64,000 nucleotides of DNA from Vibrio sp. STUT-A11. GTDB lineage: Bacteria; Pseudomonadota; Gammaproteobacteria; Enterobacterales; Vibrionaceae. The stretch lies in the NCBI RefSeq assembly GCF_026000435.1, contig NZ_AP026763.1, positions 310,001 through 374,000 on the forward strand, in the 5' to 3' direction. This document shows, in pieces, positions 57,062-64,000 of the stretch. The notes below the pieces were generated by a model that was not told where the DNA came from, made no database searches, and worked only from the letters and a program-made list of their open reading frames with translations. A program made the position numbers and the translations under genes. The stretch's first letter is position 1; the number at the start of each line of letters is the position of its first letter.

Positions 57062-58846
57062 TTACTGCTCGTCTGACTGCTCAGGTGAAGCAGATTGAGC
57101 TTGTGATAGTGGCTGGTAATTTACTTTACTGAAATCTACCTGAGGGAATAAGAACTGCGCCTCAGCACGAATTTGTTCCGCTTTACTGCTGTCGTTTAGC
57201 CCCTGATAAGCCAAGATCAAATTGTTATAGAAAGCTGGGCGTGGCTTATCTTTAATGATGCTCAATGACCAGTCAATATATGGCTGAATCAAGCTTGGAT
57301 CCTGTTTATGTAAACCGATATTGAGGAAAGTGCTGTACACATCCCAGTCGAATCTATCTTTCCAGACCACTGGATTGCTGACCTGATTCAGAATATCTGG
57401 GTTCGTCGGGCGTGTTGTTTCAAATTTCGTCAATATGTAATTGGTGTGTAAGGCACTCACCATGTAGAACGTAAACACGGCAGGCAGAGATAAGCTTACT
57501 ATGCGTAGCAAACTTTTGGTGATTTTAGTGAAACCGACCTGGCGATAACGCGCAACTCGCTGATCCACCCAATAAAGCAGGATGATAAAGATCACCCAAT
57601 GCACTAACGAGTGATAAAACGGGTATTCAAGCTGAGAGTGCAGCACAATTGGAATAAACAATGCCACTAACGCTAAACGTGTCCCCCGTTTGGCCTGATA
57701 GATTCTGTGCAGCACTAATGTCATAACCAAGAAGATACCTAAAACAGGCAGTAACCCACCTTCTACGGCCCAATACAATAATTCATTGTGCGGGTGATCC
57801 ATTGCGGGTAACCCAGCAGGGTATTTCTCGTTTAACGCATGTTGGCGAGCGGTGTAAAGCATGTACTCTGACTCAAACTTTCCGTAGCCATATCCGGTGA
57901 ACGGCTTTTCAATCACCATATCTAAGGTTTGCGGGAAAGTGTAAGTACGAGCTGACTCCATGTTAACTTTCTCTGCCGCTAAACCGTTGCCTTGAGGAAA
58001 AGCGATGTGCATGACCACAACGGATAACAGCAGACCTGTCACAAGAGAAATCACCCAATGAGTGAAGCGTCGTTTGGTATTGTAGCGGTACATGTACGGG
58101 AGAATCAGCAGGACCGCGAACAGAGAAGCCAGCCAACCAGTTCGTGAGGCAAGAGCAACGATCAAAGGGATGGTTAAAACGGGTACGGCATAGAGTAAAT
58201 AGACATCACTGAGCTTGCGATCGTACTTGTATGGCTGACGTGCCAGTAAGTAACTGGCAATGACTAAACCTGTTGCGAGAAAGCTGGCCATGACATTGGG
58301 TTGCTGAAATATGCCATATGGACGGTTGGCGATGGTGTTGTAGCCGAAAGGGTTACCGGGTTGTAAGTAGAGATATTGTGTCAGACCGAAAATGGCTTCG
58401 ATCACAACAGCCAACACGATAAACCACAAGATTCGTTGACGATGCTTATTGCTGAAATGGAATTGCTGCAATACAACGAAAAATAGTAAGCCACTCCACA
58501 GGCCAATAAGTTTGTTGGCGGCTAAGTGACTATTCGCATTTGGATAAAAAATCGGAACGGTCATAATGATGACGCTGATAAACAAGCCGATAGTCAGTTT
58601 TGAATATCTTAACGCTTGATTGCGGGCGAGTTGATAACAGCCAATCCCTAACACAAAGCTAAACGCTATCCAGGAAGTCACATTGAAGGATAACGCCAAT
58701 CCTGAACCACCTGGATTTGGCATAAAAAAGTGCATTGCCAGTACAAACAGTACTGCCAAAGAGAGGAGAAACTTGCGATTGAGAGGAGCCTGAACTTTTT
58801 GTGGTGAAAGCCTTGTTCCACTTACATGTATAGTTGCCATAGACAT
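57062..58846 (-). CDS. PglL-type O-oligosaccharyltransferase (Wzy_C family)
   Basis: A 594-residue inner-membrane protein with about 11-12 hydrophobic helices and a large periplasmic loop. The loop holds DHPHNELLYWAVEGG, the Wzy/WaaL/PglL signature with its essential histidine. A soluble C-terminal part (AYQGLNDSSKAEQIRAEA) resembles a TPR-like region found in PglL proteins. V. cholerae PglL transfers glycans to proteins when expressed in E. coli. Its target here is inferred to be pilins or other secreted proteins. The start is uncertain by two codons (58846 or 58840). Confidence 0.82.
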   Translation of the reverse strand: MSMATIHVSGTRLSPQKVQAPLNRKFLLSLAVLFVLAMHFFMPNPGGSGLALSFNVTSWIAFSFVLGIGCYQLARNQALRYSKLTIGLFISVIIMTVPIFYPNANSHLAANKLIGLWSGLLFFVVLQQFHFSNKHRQRILWFIVLAVVIEAIFGLTQYLYLQPGNPFGYNTIANRPYGIFQQPNVMASFLATGLVIASYLLARQPYKYDRKLSDVYLLYAVPVLTIPLIVALASRTGWLASLFAVLLILPYMYRYNTKRRFTHWVISLVTGLLLSVVVMHIAFPQGNGLAAEKVNMESARTYTFPQTLDMVIEKPFTGYGYGKFESEYMLYTARQHALNEKYPAGLPAMDHPHNELLYWAVEGGLLPVLGIFLVMTLVLHRIYQAKRGTRLALVALFIPIVLHSQLEYPFYHSLVHWVIFIILLYWVDQRVARYRQVGFTKITKSLLRIVSLSLPAVFTFYMVSALHTNYILTKFETTRPTNPDILNQVSNPVVWKDRFDWDVYSTFLNIGLHKQDPSLIQPYIDWSLSIIKDKPRPAFYNNLILAYQGLNDSSKAEQIRAEAQFLFPQVDFSKVNYQPLSQAQSASPEQSDEQ

Positions 58847-58862
58847 TGCGTTGTTTTGAATG

Positions 58863-58888
58863 AAAAAAGACCAGCAATGGCTGGTCTT
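58863..58888 (-). terminator. Terminator of uvrA
   Basis: Read leftwards, AGACCAGC-CATT-GCTGGTCT is followed by TTTTTTC. It separates uvrA from the oligosaccharyltransferase gene. Confidence 0.85.
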
Positions 58889-58907
58889 GGTACTTTACCT
58901 GTTTTTT

Positions 58908-61730
58908 CTATTTCAACATAGGACTAAGGAAGCGCGCTGTGTGTGATCCTTCGACCAAAGACACATCTTCAGGTGTGCCTTGAGCAATGATCTCTCCACC
59001 GCCTTGGCCACCTTCAGGGCCGAGATCGATAACCCAGTCGGCTGTTTTTATTACGTCCAGATTATGTTCGATGACCACGACAGTGTTGCCGTGATCACGC
59101 AGACGGTGCAGTACCGATAATAATTGCTGGATGTCATGAAAGTGCAGGCCTGTGGTTGGCTCATCCAGAATGTAGAGCGTTTTGCCAGTATCACGTTTGG
59201 ATAATTCTCTGGCCAGTTTCACCCGTTGTGCTTCGCCGCCGGACAGTGTTGTTGCCGCTTGACCAAGGCGTATATAAGACAGGCCTACATCCATTAAAGT
59301 TTGCAGTTTACGTGCAATGACCGGTACGGGTTCAAAAAACTCGCGAGCGTCTTCTACCGTCATCTCCAAAACTTCATCAATCGTTTTGCCTTTGTAGCGA
59401 ACTTCCAACGTTTCACGGTTGTATCGCTTGCCCTTACATACATCACAAGGAACATAGACATCCGGCAGAAAGTGCATTTCTACTTTGATTACGCCATCGC
59501 CCTGACACGCCTCACAACGACCGCCTCGAACATTAAAACTGAAGCGTCCTGGCTTGTATCCGCGTGAACGTGATTCTTGCGTCCCAGCAAACAATTCGCG
59601 AATCGGAGTAAAAATGCCAGTGTACGTAGCAGGGTTAGAACGAGGTGTGCGACCGATTGGACTTTGATCGATGTCGATGACTTTATCAAAGTGCTCCAGA
59701 CCTTTTATCGATTTGAAAGGTGATGGATGTGCAGTTGTGGCACCATTTAATTGGGTATGAGCAATCTTGAAGAAAGTATCATTAATCAGCGTTGACTTGC
59801 CTGAACCTGACACGCCGGTAATACAACTAAACAGACCAACTGGCACTGACAAGTTAACATTTTTCAGGTTGTTACCCGTTGCACCAATAAGCTCGACGGT
59901 TTTCTTAGGATCGCGAGGAGTGCGCTCTTTTGGTACGGCAATCTCTTTTACACCACTAAGATACTGGCCTGTTAGTGAATTAGGATTAGCGATGATCTCC
60001 GCCATTGTGCCTTCTGCTACGACATTACCACCATGAACGCCAGCACCGGGACCAATGTCGATTACATGGTCGGCACAGCGAATCGCATCTTCATCGTGTT
60101 CCACAACTAAAACAGTATTACCCAGATCGCGCAGGTGAGTTAGTGTTTTTAGCAGACGTTCATTATCCCGCTGGTGGAGGCCAATCGATGGCTCATCAAG
60201 TACATACATTACCCCAACGAGGCCAGCACCAATTTGGCTTGCCAAGCGAATACGCTGCGCTTCACCACCTGACAAGGTTTCAGCGCTGCGGGATAAGTTG
60301 AGGTAATTTAGCCCCACATTGACTAAAAACTGCAGGCGGTCATTGATCTCTTTCATGACCTTTTCAGCTATCTGTGCACGCTGTCCTTCCAGCTTGAGTT
60401 CCTGGAAGAAGGCCAGGGCATCGGCAATGCTCAGTTCTACGATCTCTGGCAGTGTCGTGTCGGCAATAAATACATTACGCGCTTCAAGACGCAGACGTGT
60501 ACCGCCACAACTTGAACAAGACTTCGTCGAGATATATTTGGCTAATTCTTCACGAACAGAGTTGGATTCCGTGTCTCGATAACGACGCTCGAGCGTGTTC
60601 AGAATGCCTTCAAATGGATGACGTTTAACTCGAATGTCACCACGATCATTAATGTACTTAAACTCAATTTCCGTACGGCCAGAACCTTTTAATATGATCT
60701 CTTGCGTCTTCTTTGGCAGAGAATTAAACGGCGCATGAAGATCAAAACCATAGTGATCCGCAATCGATGTGAGCATCTGGAAGTAGTAATAATTTTTTTG
60801 ATCCCAGCCGCGGATTGCACCTTGTGCCAGACTCAATGAATCATCCTGAATGACTCTGCTTGGATCAAAATACTGCTGCACACCCAAACCATCACAAGTC
60901 CCACAAGCTCCCGCAGGGTTGTTGAATGAGAATAGTCTAGGCTCTAATTCCTGCATGCTGTAGCCACATTTCGGACAAGCAAAGTTTGCTGAGAAGATAA
61001 TCTCTTCACCGTCACCATCCATTGGCGCGACGACAGCAATTCCGCCAGACAACTCCAGTGTGGTCTCGAACGATTCCGCTAAACGTTGTTGTAGATCCGC
61101 ACGAACTTTAAAACGATCGACGACAACTTCAATAGTGTGCTTTTTGTGTAATTCGAGTGTCGGTGGATCGGAAAGATCGCAAGTTTCACCGTCAATTCGG
61201 GCGCGGATAAACCCCTGTGCGGCGAGGTTTTCTAACGTCTTTACGTGCTCACCCTTACGCTCTTTAACGATGGGTGCCAGTAGCATCATTTTACTGCCTT
61301 CAGGCAATTCCAATACTTTATCCACCATTTGGCTGATGGTTTGGGCAGCAAGAGGTGTGTGGTGGGTCGGACAGCGAGGTTCACCGACACGGGCATAAAG
61401 CAGACGTAAGTAGTCATAGACTTCGGTAATTGTACCTACGGTTGAGCGTGGGTTATGAGACGTCGACTTCTGTTCGATTGAAATAGCTGGTGATAAGCCC
61501 TCGATATGATCGACATCGGGCTTTTCCATAAGAGACAAAAACTGACGCGCATAAGCTGAGAGAGACTCAACATAGCGTCGTTGACCTTCCGCATATAAGG
61601 TGTCGAAAGCGAGGGAAGATTTACCGGAACCACTTAATCCAGTAATAACCGTCAGTTTATCGCGAGGAATAGTCAGGTTGATGTTTTTAAGGTTATGGGT
61701 TCGGGCACCGCGAACTTCTATTTTATCCAT
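58908..61730 (-). CDS. uvrA: UvrABC excision nuclease subunit A
   Basis: Damage-recognition ATPase of nucleotide excision repair. The 940-residue protein has two ABC cassettes: Walker A GLSGSGKSSLAFDT near residue 31 and GVSGSGKSTLINDT in the second half, each with an LSGGEAQR signature. Zinc modules are visible at CPKCGY...CGTC and CEAC...CDVC. I start at 61730 (MDKIEVRGART), the E. coli length. An SOS box lies 68 bases upstream. ssb, divergent from uvrA in E. coli, is here separated by galU and qstR. Confidence 0.98.
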   Translation of the reverse strand: MDKIEVRGARTHNLKNINLTIPRDKLTVITGLSGSGKSSLAFDTLYAEGQRRYVESLSAYARQFLSLMEKPDVDHIEGLSPAISIEQKSTSHNPRSTVGTITEVYDYLRLLYARVGEPRCPTHHTPLAAQTISQMVDKVLELPEGSKMMLLAPIVKERKGEHVKTLENLAAQGFIRARIDGETCDLSDPPTLELHKKHTIEVVVDRFKVRADLQQRLAESFETTLELSGGIAVVAPMDGDGEEIIFSANFACPKCGYSMQELEPRLFSFNNPAGACGTCDGLGVQQYFDPSRVIQDDSLSLAQGAIRGWDQKNYYYFQMLTSIADHYGFDLHAPFNSLPKKTQEIILKGSGRTEIEFKYINDRGDIRVKRHPFEGILNTLERRYRDTESNSVREELAKYISTKSCSSCGGTRLRLEARNVFIADTTLPEIVELSIADALAFFQELKLEGQRAQIAEKVMKEINDRLQFLVNVGLNYLNLSRSAETLSGGEAQRIRLASQIGAGLVGVMYVLDEPSIGLHQRDNERLLKTLTHLRDLGNTVLVVEHDEDAIRCADHVIDIGPGAGVHGGNVVAEGTMAEIIANPNSLTGQYLSGVKEIAVPKERTPRDPKKTVELIGATGNNLKNVNLSVPVGLFSCITGVSGSGKSTLINDTFFKIAHTQLNGATTAHPSPFKSIKGLEHFDKVIDIDQSPIGRTPRSNPATYTGIFTPIRELFAGTQESRSRGYKPGRFSFNVRGGRCEACQGDGVIKVEMHFLPDVYVPCDVCKGKRYNRETLEVRYKGKTIDEVLEMTVEDAREFFEPVPVIARKLQTLMDVGLSYIRLGQAATTLSGGEAQRVKLARELSKRDTGKTLYILDEPTTGLHFHDIQQLLSVLHRLRDHGNTVVVIEHNLDVIKTADWVIDLGPEGGQGGGEIIAQGTPEDVSLVEGSHTARFLSPMLK

Positions 61731-61795
61731 CGTTTTTGCTCTATGTATAACCAAGTTGGGCAAGTATTACATAGTGTGATAAATGTGCAAAGGAA

Positions 61796-61815
61796 TACTG
61801 GACAAAAAAACAGTA
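61796..61815. promoter_or_regulatory. LexA (SOS) box of uvrA
   Basis: TACTGGACAAAAAAACAGTA has perfect symmetric ends TACTG-N10-CAGTA, the gammaproteobacterial LexA operator. Its position just upstream of uvrA, a known SOS gene, supports the call. Confidence 0.8.
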
Positions 61816-61818
61816 AAT

Positions 61819-61845
61819 AAAAGCCCAGCATTTGAGCTGGGCTTA
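61819..61845 (-). terminator. Terminator of galU
   Basis: Read leftwards, AAGCCCAGCT-CAAA-TGCTGGGCTT is followed by TTATTTACT. It lies 34 bases past the galU stop and just upstream of the uvrA promoter. Confidence 0.8.
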
Positions 61846-61878
61846 ATCATGTGGGAATAAGTGATAAGTTTGAAAAGC

Positions 61879-62751
61879 TTATGCTTCTCGTTGAGTCGCG
61901 TGTCTACCTAGCTCAGACTTTTTCTCATCTTTTAGGTATAGGTTTTCGAAACAGTAATTCGTTGCTTCGATGTAACCTTCTACGCTACCGCAGTCAAAGC
62001 GCTTACCTTTAAATTTGTACGCAAGAACGCAACCTGCTTTGGCTTGTTTTAGCAGCGCATCCGTAATCTGGATTTCACCACCTTTGCCAGGCTCGGTGTT
62101 TTCAATTAACTCGAAAATGTCAGGAGTCAGGATGTAACGGCCGATGATGGCTAGATTACTTGGTGCGGTGCCCTGTTCAGGTTTTTCTACCATGTCGTCA
62201 ACACGGAAGATATCGTCTTTAATCATCTCTCCAGCGATAACGCCGTATTTATGGGTTTCTTCAACTGGGACTTCTTGTACCGCGACAATAGAGCAGCGGA
62301 ACTGTTTGAACAGAGCGACCATTTGAGCCAGAACGCCTTCGTCTTCATTGACACAAAGGTCATCTGCCAAAACGACTGCAAAGGGTTCATCGCCAACCAA
62401 CTCACGGCCAGTAAGGATAGCGTGCCCAAGACCTTTCATCTCTCTTTGACGAATATAGGTAAAGTTCGCTGACTCAATGATTTCGCGAATGTCTACCAAC
62501 AGCTCTTCTTTGTTAGTGCCGCTGATTTGATGCTCTAGCTCGTAGTTTTTATCAAAGTGATCCATGATTGAGTGTTTACCGCGACCGGTCACAATGCACA
62601 TGCCATTCATACCAGCTTGGATTGCTTCTTCGACGCCATATTCAATCAATGGCTTGTTCACTACTGGCATCATCTCTTTTGGCATTGACTTGGTCGCAGG
62701 CAGGAAGCGCGTACCGTAGCCTGCAGCAGGGAACAGACATTTTTTAATCAT
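61879..62751 (-). CDS. galU: UTP-glucose-1-phosphate uridylyltransferase
   Basis: Makes UDP-glucose for lipopolysaccharide, capsule and glycan synthesis. The 290-residue protein has the nucleotidyltransferase signature FPAAGYGTRFLPATKSMPKEM and the substrate-binding GVEEAIQAG. ATG 62751 (MIKKCLFPAAG) has AAGGAA upstream; the frame extends 15 codons further. It lies downstream of qstR on the same strand, with a 179-base gap. Confidence 0.96.
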   Translation of the reverse strand: MIKKCLFPAAGYGTRFLPATKSMPKEMMPVVNKPLIEYGVEEAIQAGMNGMCIVTGRGKHSIMDHFDKNYELEHQISGTNKEELLVDIREIIESANFTYIRQREMKGLGHAILTGRELVGDEPFAVVLADDLCVNEDEGVLAQMVALFKQFRCSIVAVQEVPVEETHKYGVIAGEMIKDDIFRVDDMVEKPEQGTAPSNLAIIGRYILTPDIFELIENTEPGKGGEIQITDALLKQAKAGCVLAYKFKGKRFDCGSVEGYIEATNYCFENLYLKDEKKSELGRHATQREA

Positions 62752-62930
62752 TGGGGGGATTTCCTTTCTCGTCATTATCTTCAAGAATTTGCGCATAACT
62801 TTAACACGAGAGTTATGTCTTAATCATGAATAAAGTAGGAAAAAATGTGAGGCAGAGACCGGAAAAAGCATGAGCGGATCGAACTAAGTGTTAGAGCCGC
62901 ATTAACTTAGGTCACGGTAAGTTATGTTAA

Positions 62931-63575
62931 TTAAGACATCAGGTTCTGATCTGCCCAAGCAATGGCTTGTACGCGGTTCTTCACAGAGAGTTTTTTGAAT
63001 ATTTGGTACAGGTGAGATTTAATCGTAAACTCACTCACAAATAACTCTTCTGCCATTCGGCTATTCGATGCCCCATTCTGAAGACAGCGCAACACTTGTA
63101 GTTCTCGAATGGTAAGGTCTACGGTCGCGGGTGCAGTATGAGTATTGATGACATTACGATAATAGTGAAGAAGTTGACTGGACACATTTCGTGGCAGCCA
63201 ATTTTGGCCATTAATGATACCTTTTAACCCTTCACCGACTCGCTCAAGCGATTCCTCAGCATAGAATACGCCTTTTAGCTGACCGAAAGAGAGCAGTTCA
63301 TCTGTCGTCAAACGCTTAGGGACATTAAAAACAACCGTTTCAAAGTTTTTCCACATCAGTGGTAAATTCTTAATCGACTGAACAAGTGACTTATGCTCAC
63401 TGAAATCGATGAGCAAGATTTTATTACGATGTTTCGGTTTCGCTTCCATTAAAGCATCCGTCGAGATAACTGGGATATCTAGCTCGATGTAATTTTCCAG
63501 TGCTGATACCTTCAGGTGGGCATTCTCTTCCATACTGATCAGAAATAGCTTTCTGGCATAAGCTGACTTTTTCAT
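62931..63575 (-). CDS. qstR: LuxR-type regulator, QstR orthologue of the competence pathway
   Basis: A 214-residue protein with an N-terminal receiver-like domain (YIELDIPVISTDALMEA, KILLIDFSEH). The C-terminal LuxR helix-turn-helix (LTIRELQVLRCLQNGASN, SEFTIKSHLYQIFKKLSV) is of the CsgD/VpsT type. In V. cholerae the gene at this place, between galU and ssb, encodes QstR, which joins quorum sensing and chitin signals to switch on DNA-uptake genes and type VI secretion genes. The call rests on synteny plus domain type. Phosphorylation is unlikely, since typical receiver acidic residues are not all present. Confidence 0.85.
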   Translation of the reverse strand: MKKSAYARKLFLISMEENAHLKVSALENYIELDIPVISTDALMEAKPKHRNKILLIDFSEHKSLVQSIKNLPLMWKNFETVVFNVPKRLTTDELLSFGQLKGVFYAEESLERVGEGLKGIINGQNWLPRNVSSQLLHYYRNVINTHTAPATVDLTIRELQVLRCLQNGASNSRMAEELFVSEFTIKSHLYQIFKKLSVKNRVQAIAWADQNLMS

Positions 63576-63852
63576 AAGGTCAAATCTCCCAATATTCAGA
63601 GGAGGTAGTACGTTGGCATCAAAGAAGCATCAGAGCCATATGCTTGGTGAATAAATGCGTTCAGATTCAAAGGTTCACGTCGCGATGTCTGCAACGTAAA
63701 TTAAAAATGTTACCTGTGATCATTGAATAGAGTTTTTGGTTCTAGATAAGCGCCAGATAGAACACAATAGTATTAGACTTTAACCTAGTCATTAAAGCGT
63801 GTTATTCTAATGCGCTAAAATTTTAAATATCCAGATTGAAACGGAGCACATC
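63576..63852. other. Divergent qstR/ssb intergenic region
   Basis: 277 bases with promoters for both genes. I see no LexA box before ssb, unlike E. coli, where ssb shares one with uvrA. No QstR or CRP site is clear enough to mark. Confidence 0.4.
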
Positions 63853-64000
63853 ATGGCCAGCCGTGGAATTAACAAAGTTATTTTGGTGGGGAATCTAGGC
63901 AATGACCCTGAAATTCGCTACATGCCGAATGGTGGTGCAGTAGCAAACATTACTATTGCGACCTCTGATTCATGGCGTGATAAAGCGACTGGCGAACAGC
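63853..64000 (+). CDS. ssb: Single-stranded DNA-binding protein (5' part, cut by window end)
   Basis: The visible 49 codons read MASRGINKVILVGNLGNDPE...RYMPNGGAVANITIATSDSW, the conserved OB-fold N terminus of bacterial SSB. ACGGAG precedes the ATG. The gene continues past the window. Confidence 0.95.
   Translation, partial: MASRGINKVILVGNLGNDPEIRYMPNGGAVANITIATSDSWRDKATGEQ

Overview
The window is core chromosome of a Vibrio, most likely the large chromosome of a Harveyi-clade species. Four things point there: a vibrio-type 16S gene, an argininosuccinate lyase fused to an N-acetyltransferase (ArgHA), a peroxiredoxin-glutaredoxin hybrid opposite oxyR, and a galU-qstR-ssb gene order known from V. 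cholerae. Species cannot be fixed by reading alone.

Layout. 0.4-10 kb: ppc, then argE divergent from argCBG-argHA. 10-12.2 kb: a candidate small RNA, a 34-residue membrane protein, and the divergent prx-grx/oxyR pair with a readable OxyR operator. 12.3-24.5 kb: mrcA divergent from pilMNOPQ-aroKB-damX-dam-rpe. 24.7-32.3 kb: rpsF-priB-rpsR-rplI, an outer-membrane protein, dnaB-alr, yjbQ and pgi. 32.3-36.1 kb: a CheX-like protein, zur divergent from dusA, pspG behind a sigma-54 promoter, an outer-membrane protein and a 76-residue unknown. 36.2-40.7 kb: cysJIH.

40.8-46.5 kb is a complete rRNA operon: P1 and P2 promoters, antiterminator boxes, 16S, a spacer without tRNA, 23S, 5S, tRNA-Asp and a terminator. 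46.5-48.7 kb is the only clearly accessory stretch: a degenerate second tRNA-Asp, two MITE-like repeats with TA ends around a frameshifted IS630-family transposase remnant, and an apparently intact IS4-family element. 48.7-64 kb: a Na+/H+ antiporter divergent from metH (with a MetJ box), lysC behind a lysine riboswitch, a class V aminotransferase, a PglL-type oligosaccharyltransferase, uvrA with a LexA box, galU, qstR and the start of ssb.

Shared themes are arginine, aspartate/methionine and cysteine biosynthesis, cell-envelope synthesis, replication and repair, and type IV pili with competence (pilM-Q, qstR, and possibly PglL glycosylation of pilins). I found no defence system, prophage, CRISPR array or other clearly new multi-gene system. 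The less explained parts are the small RNA and small protein between argHA and oxyR, and the repeat-rich scar behind the rRNA operon.
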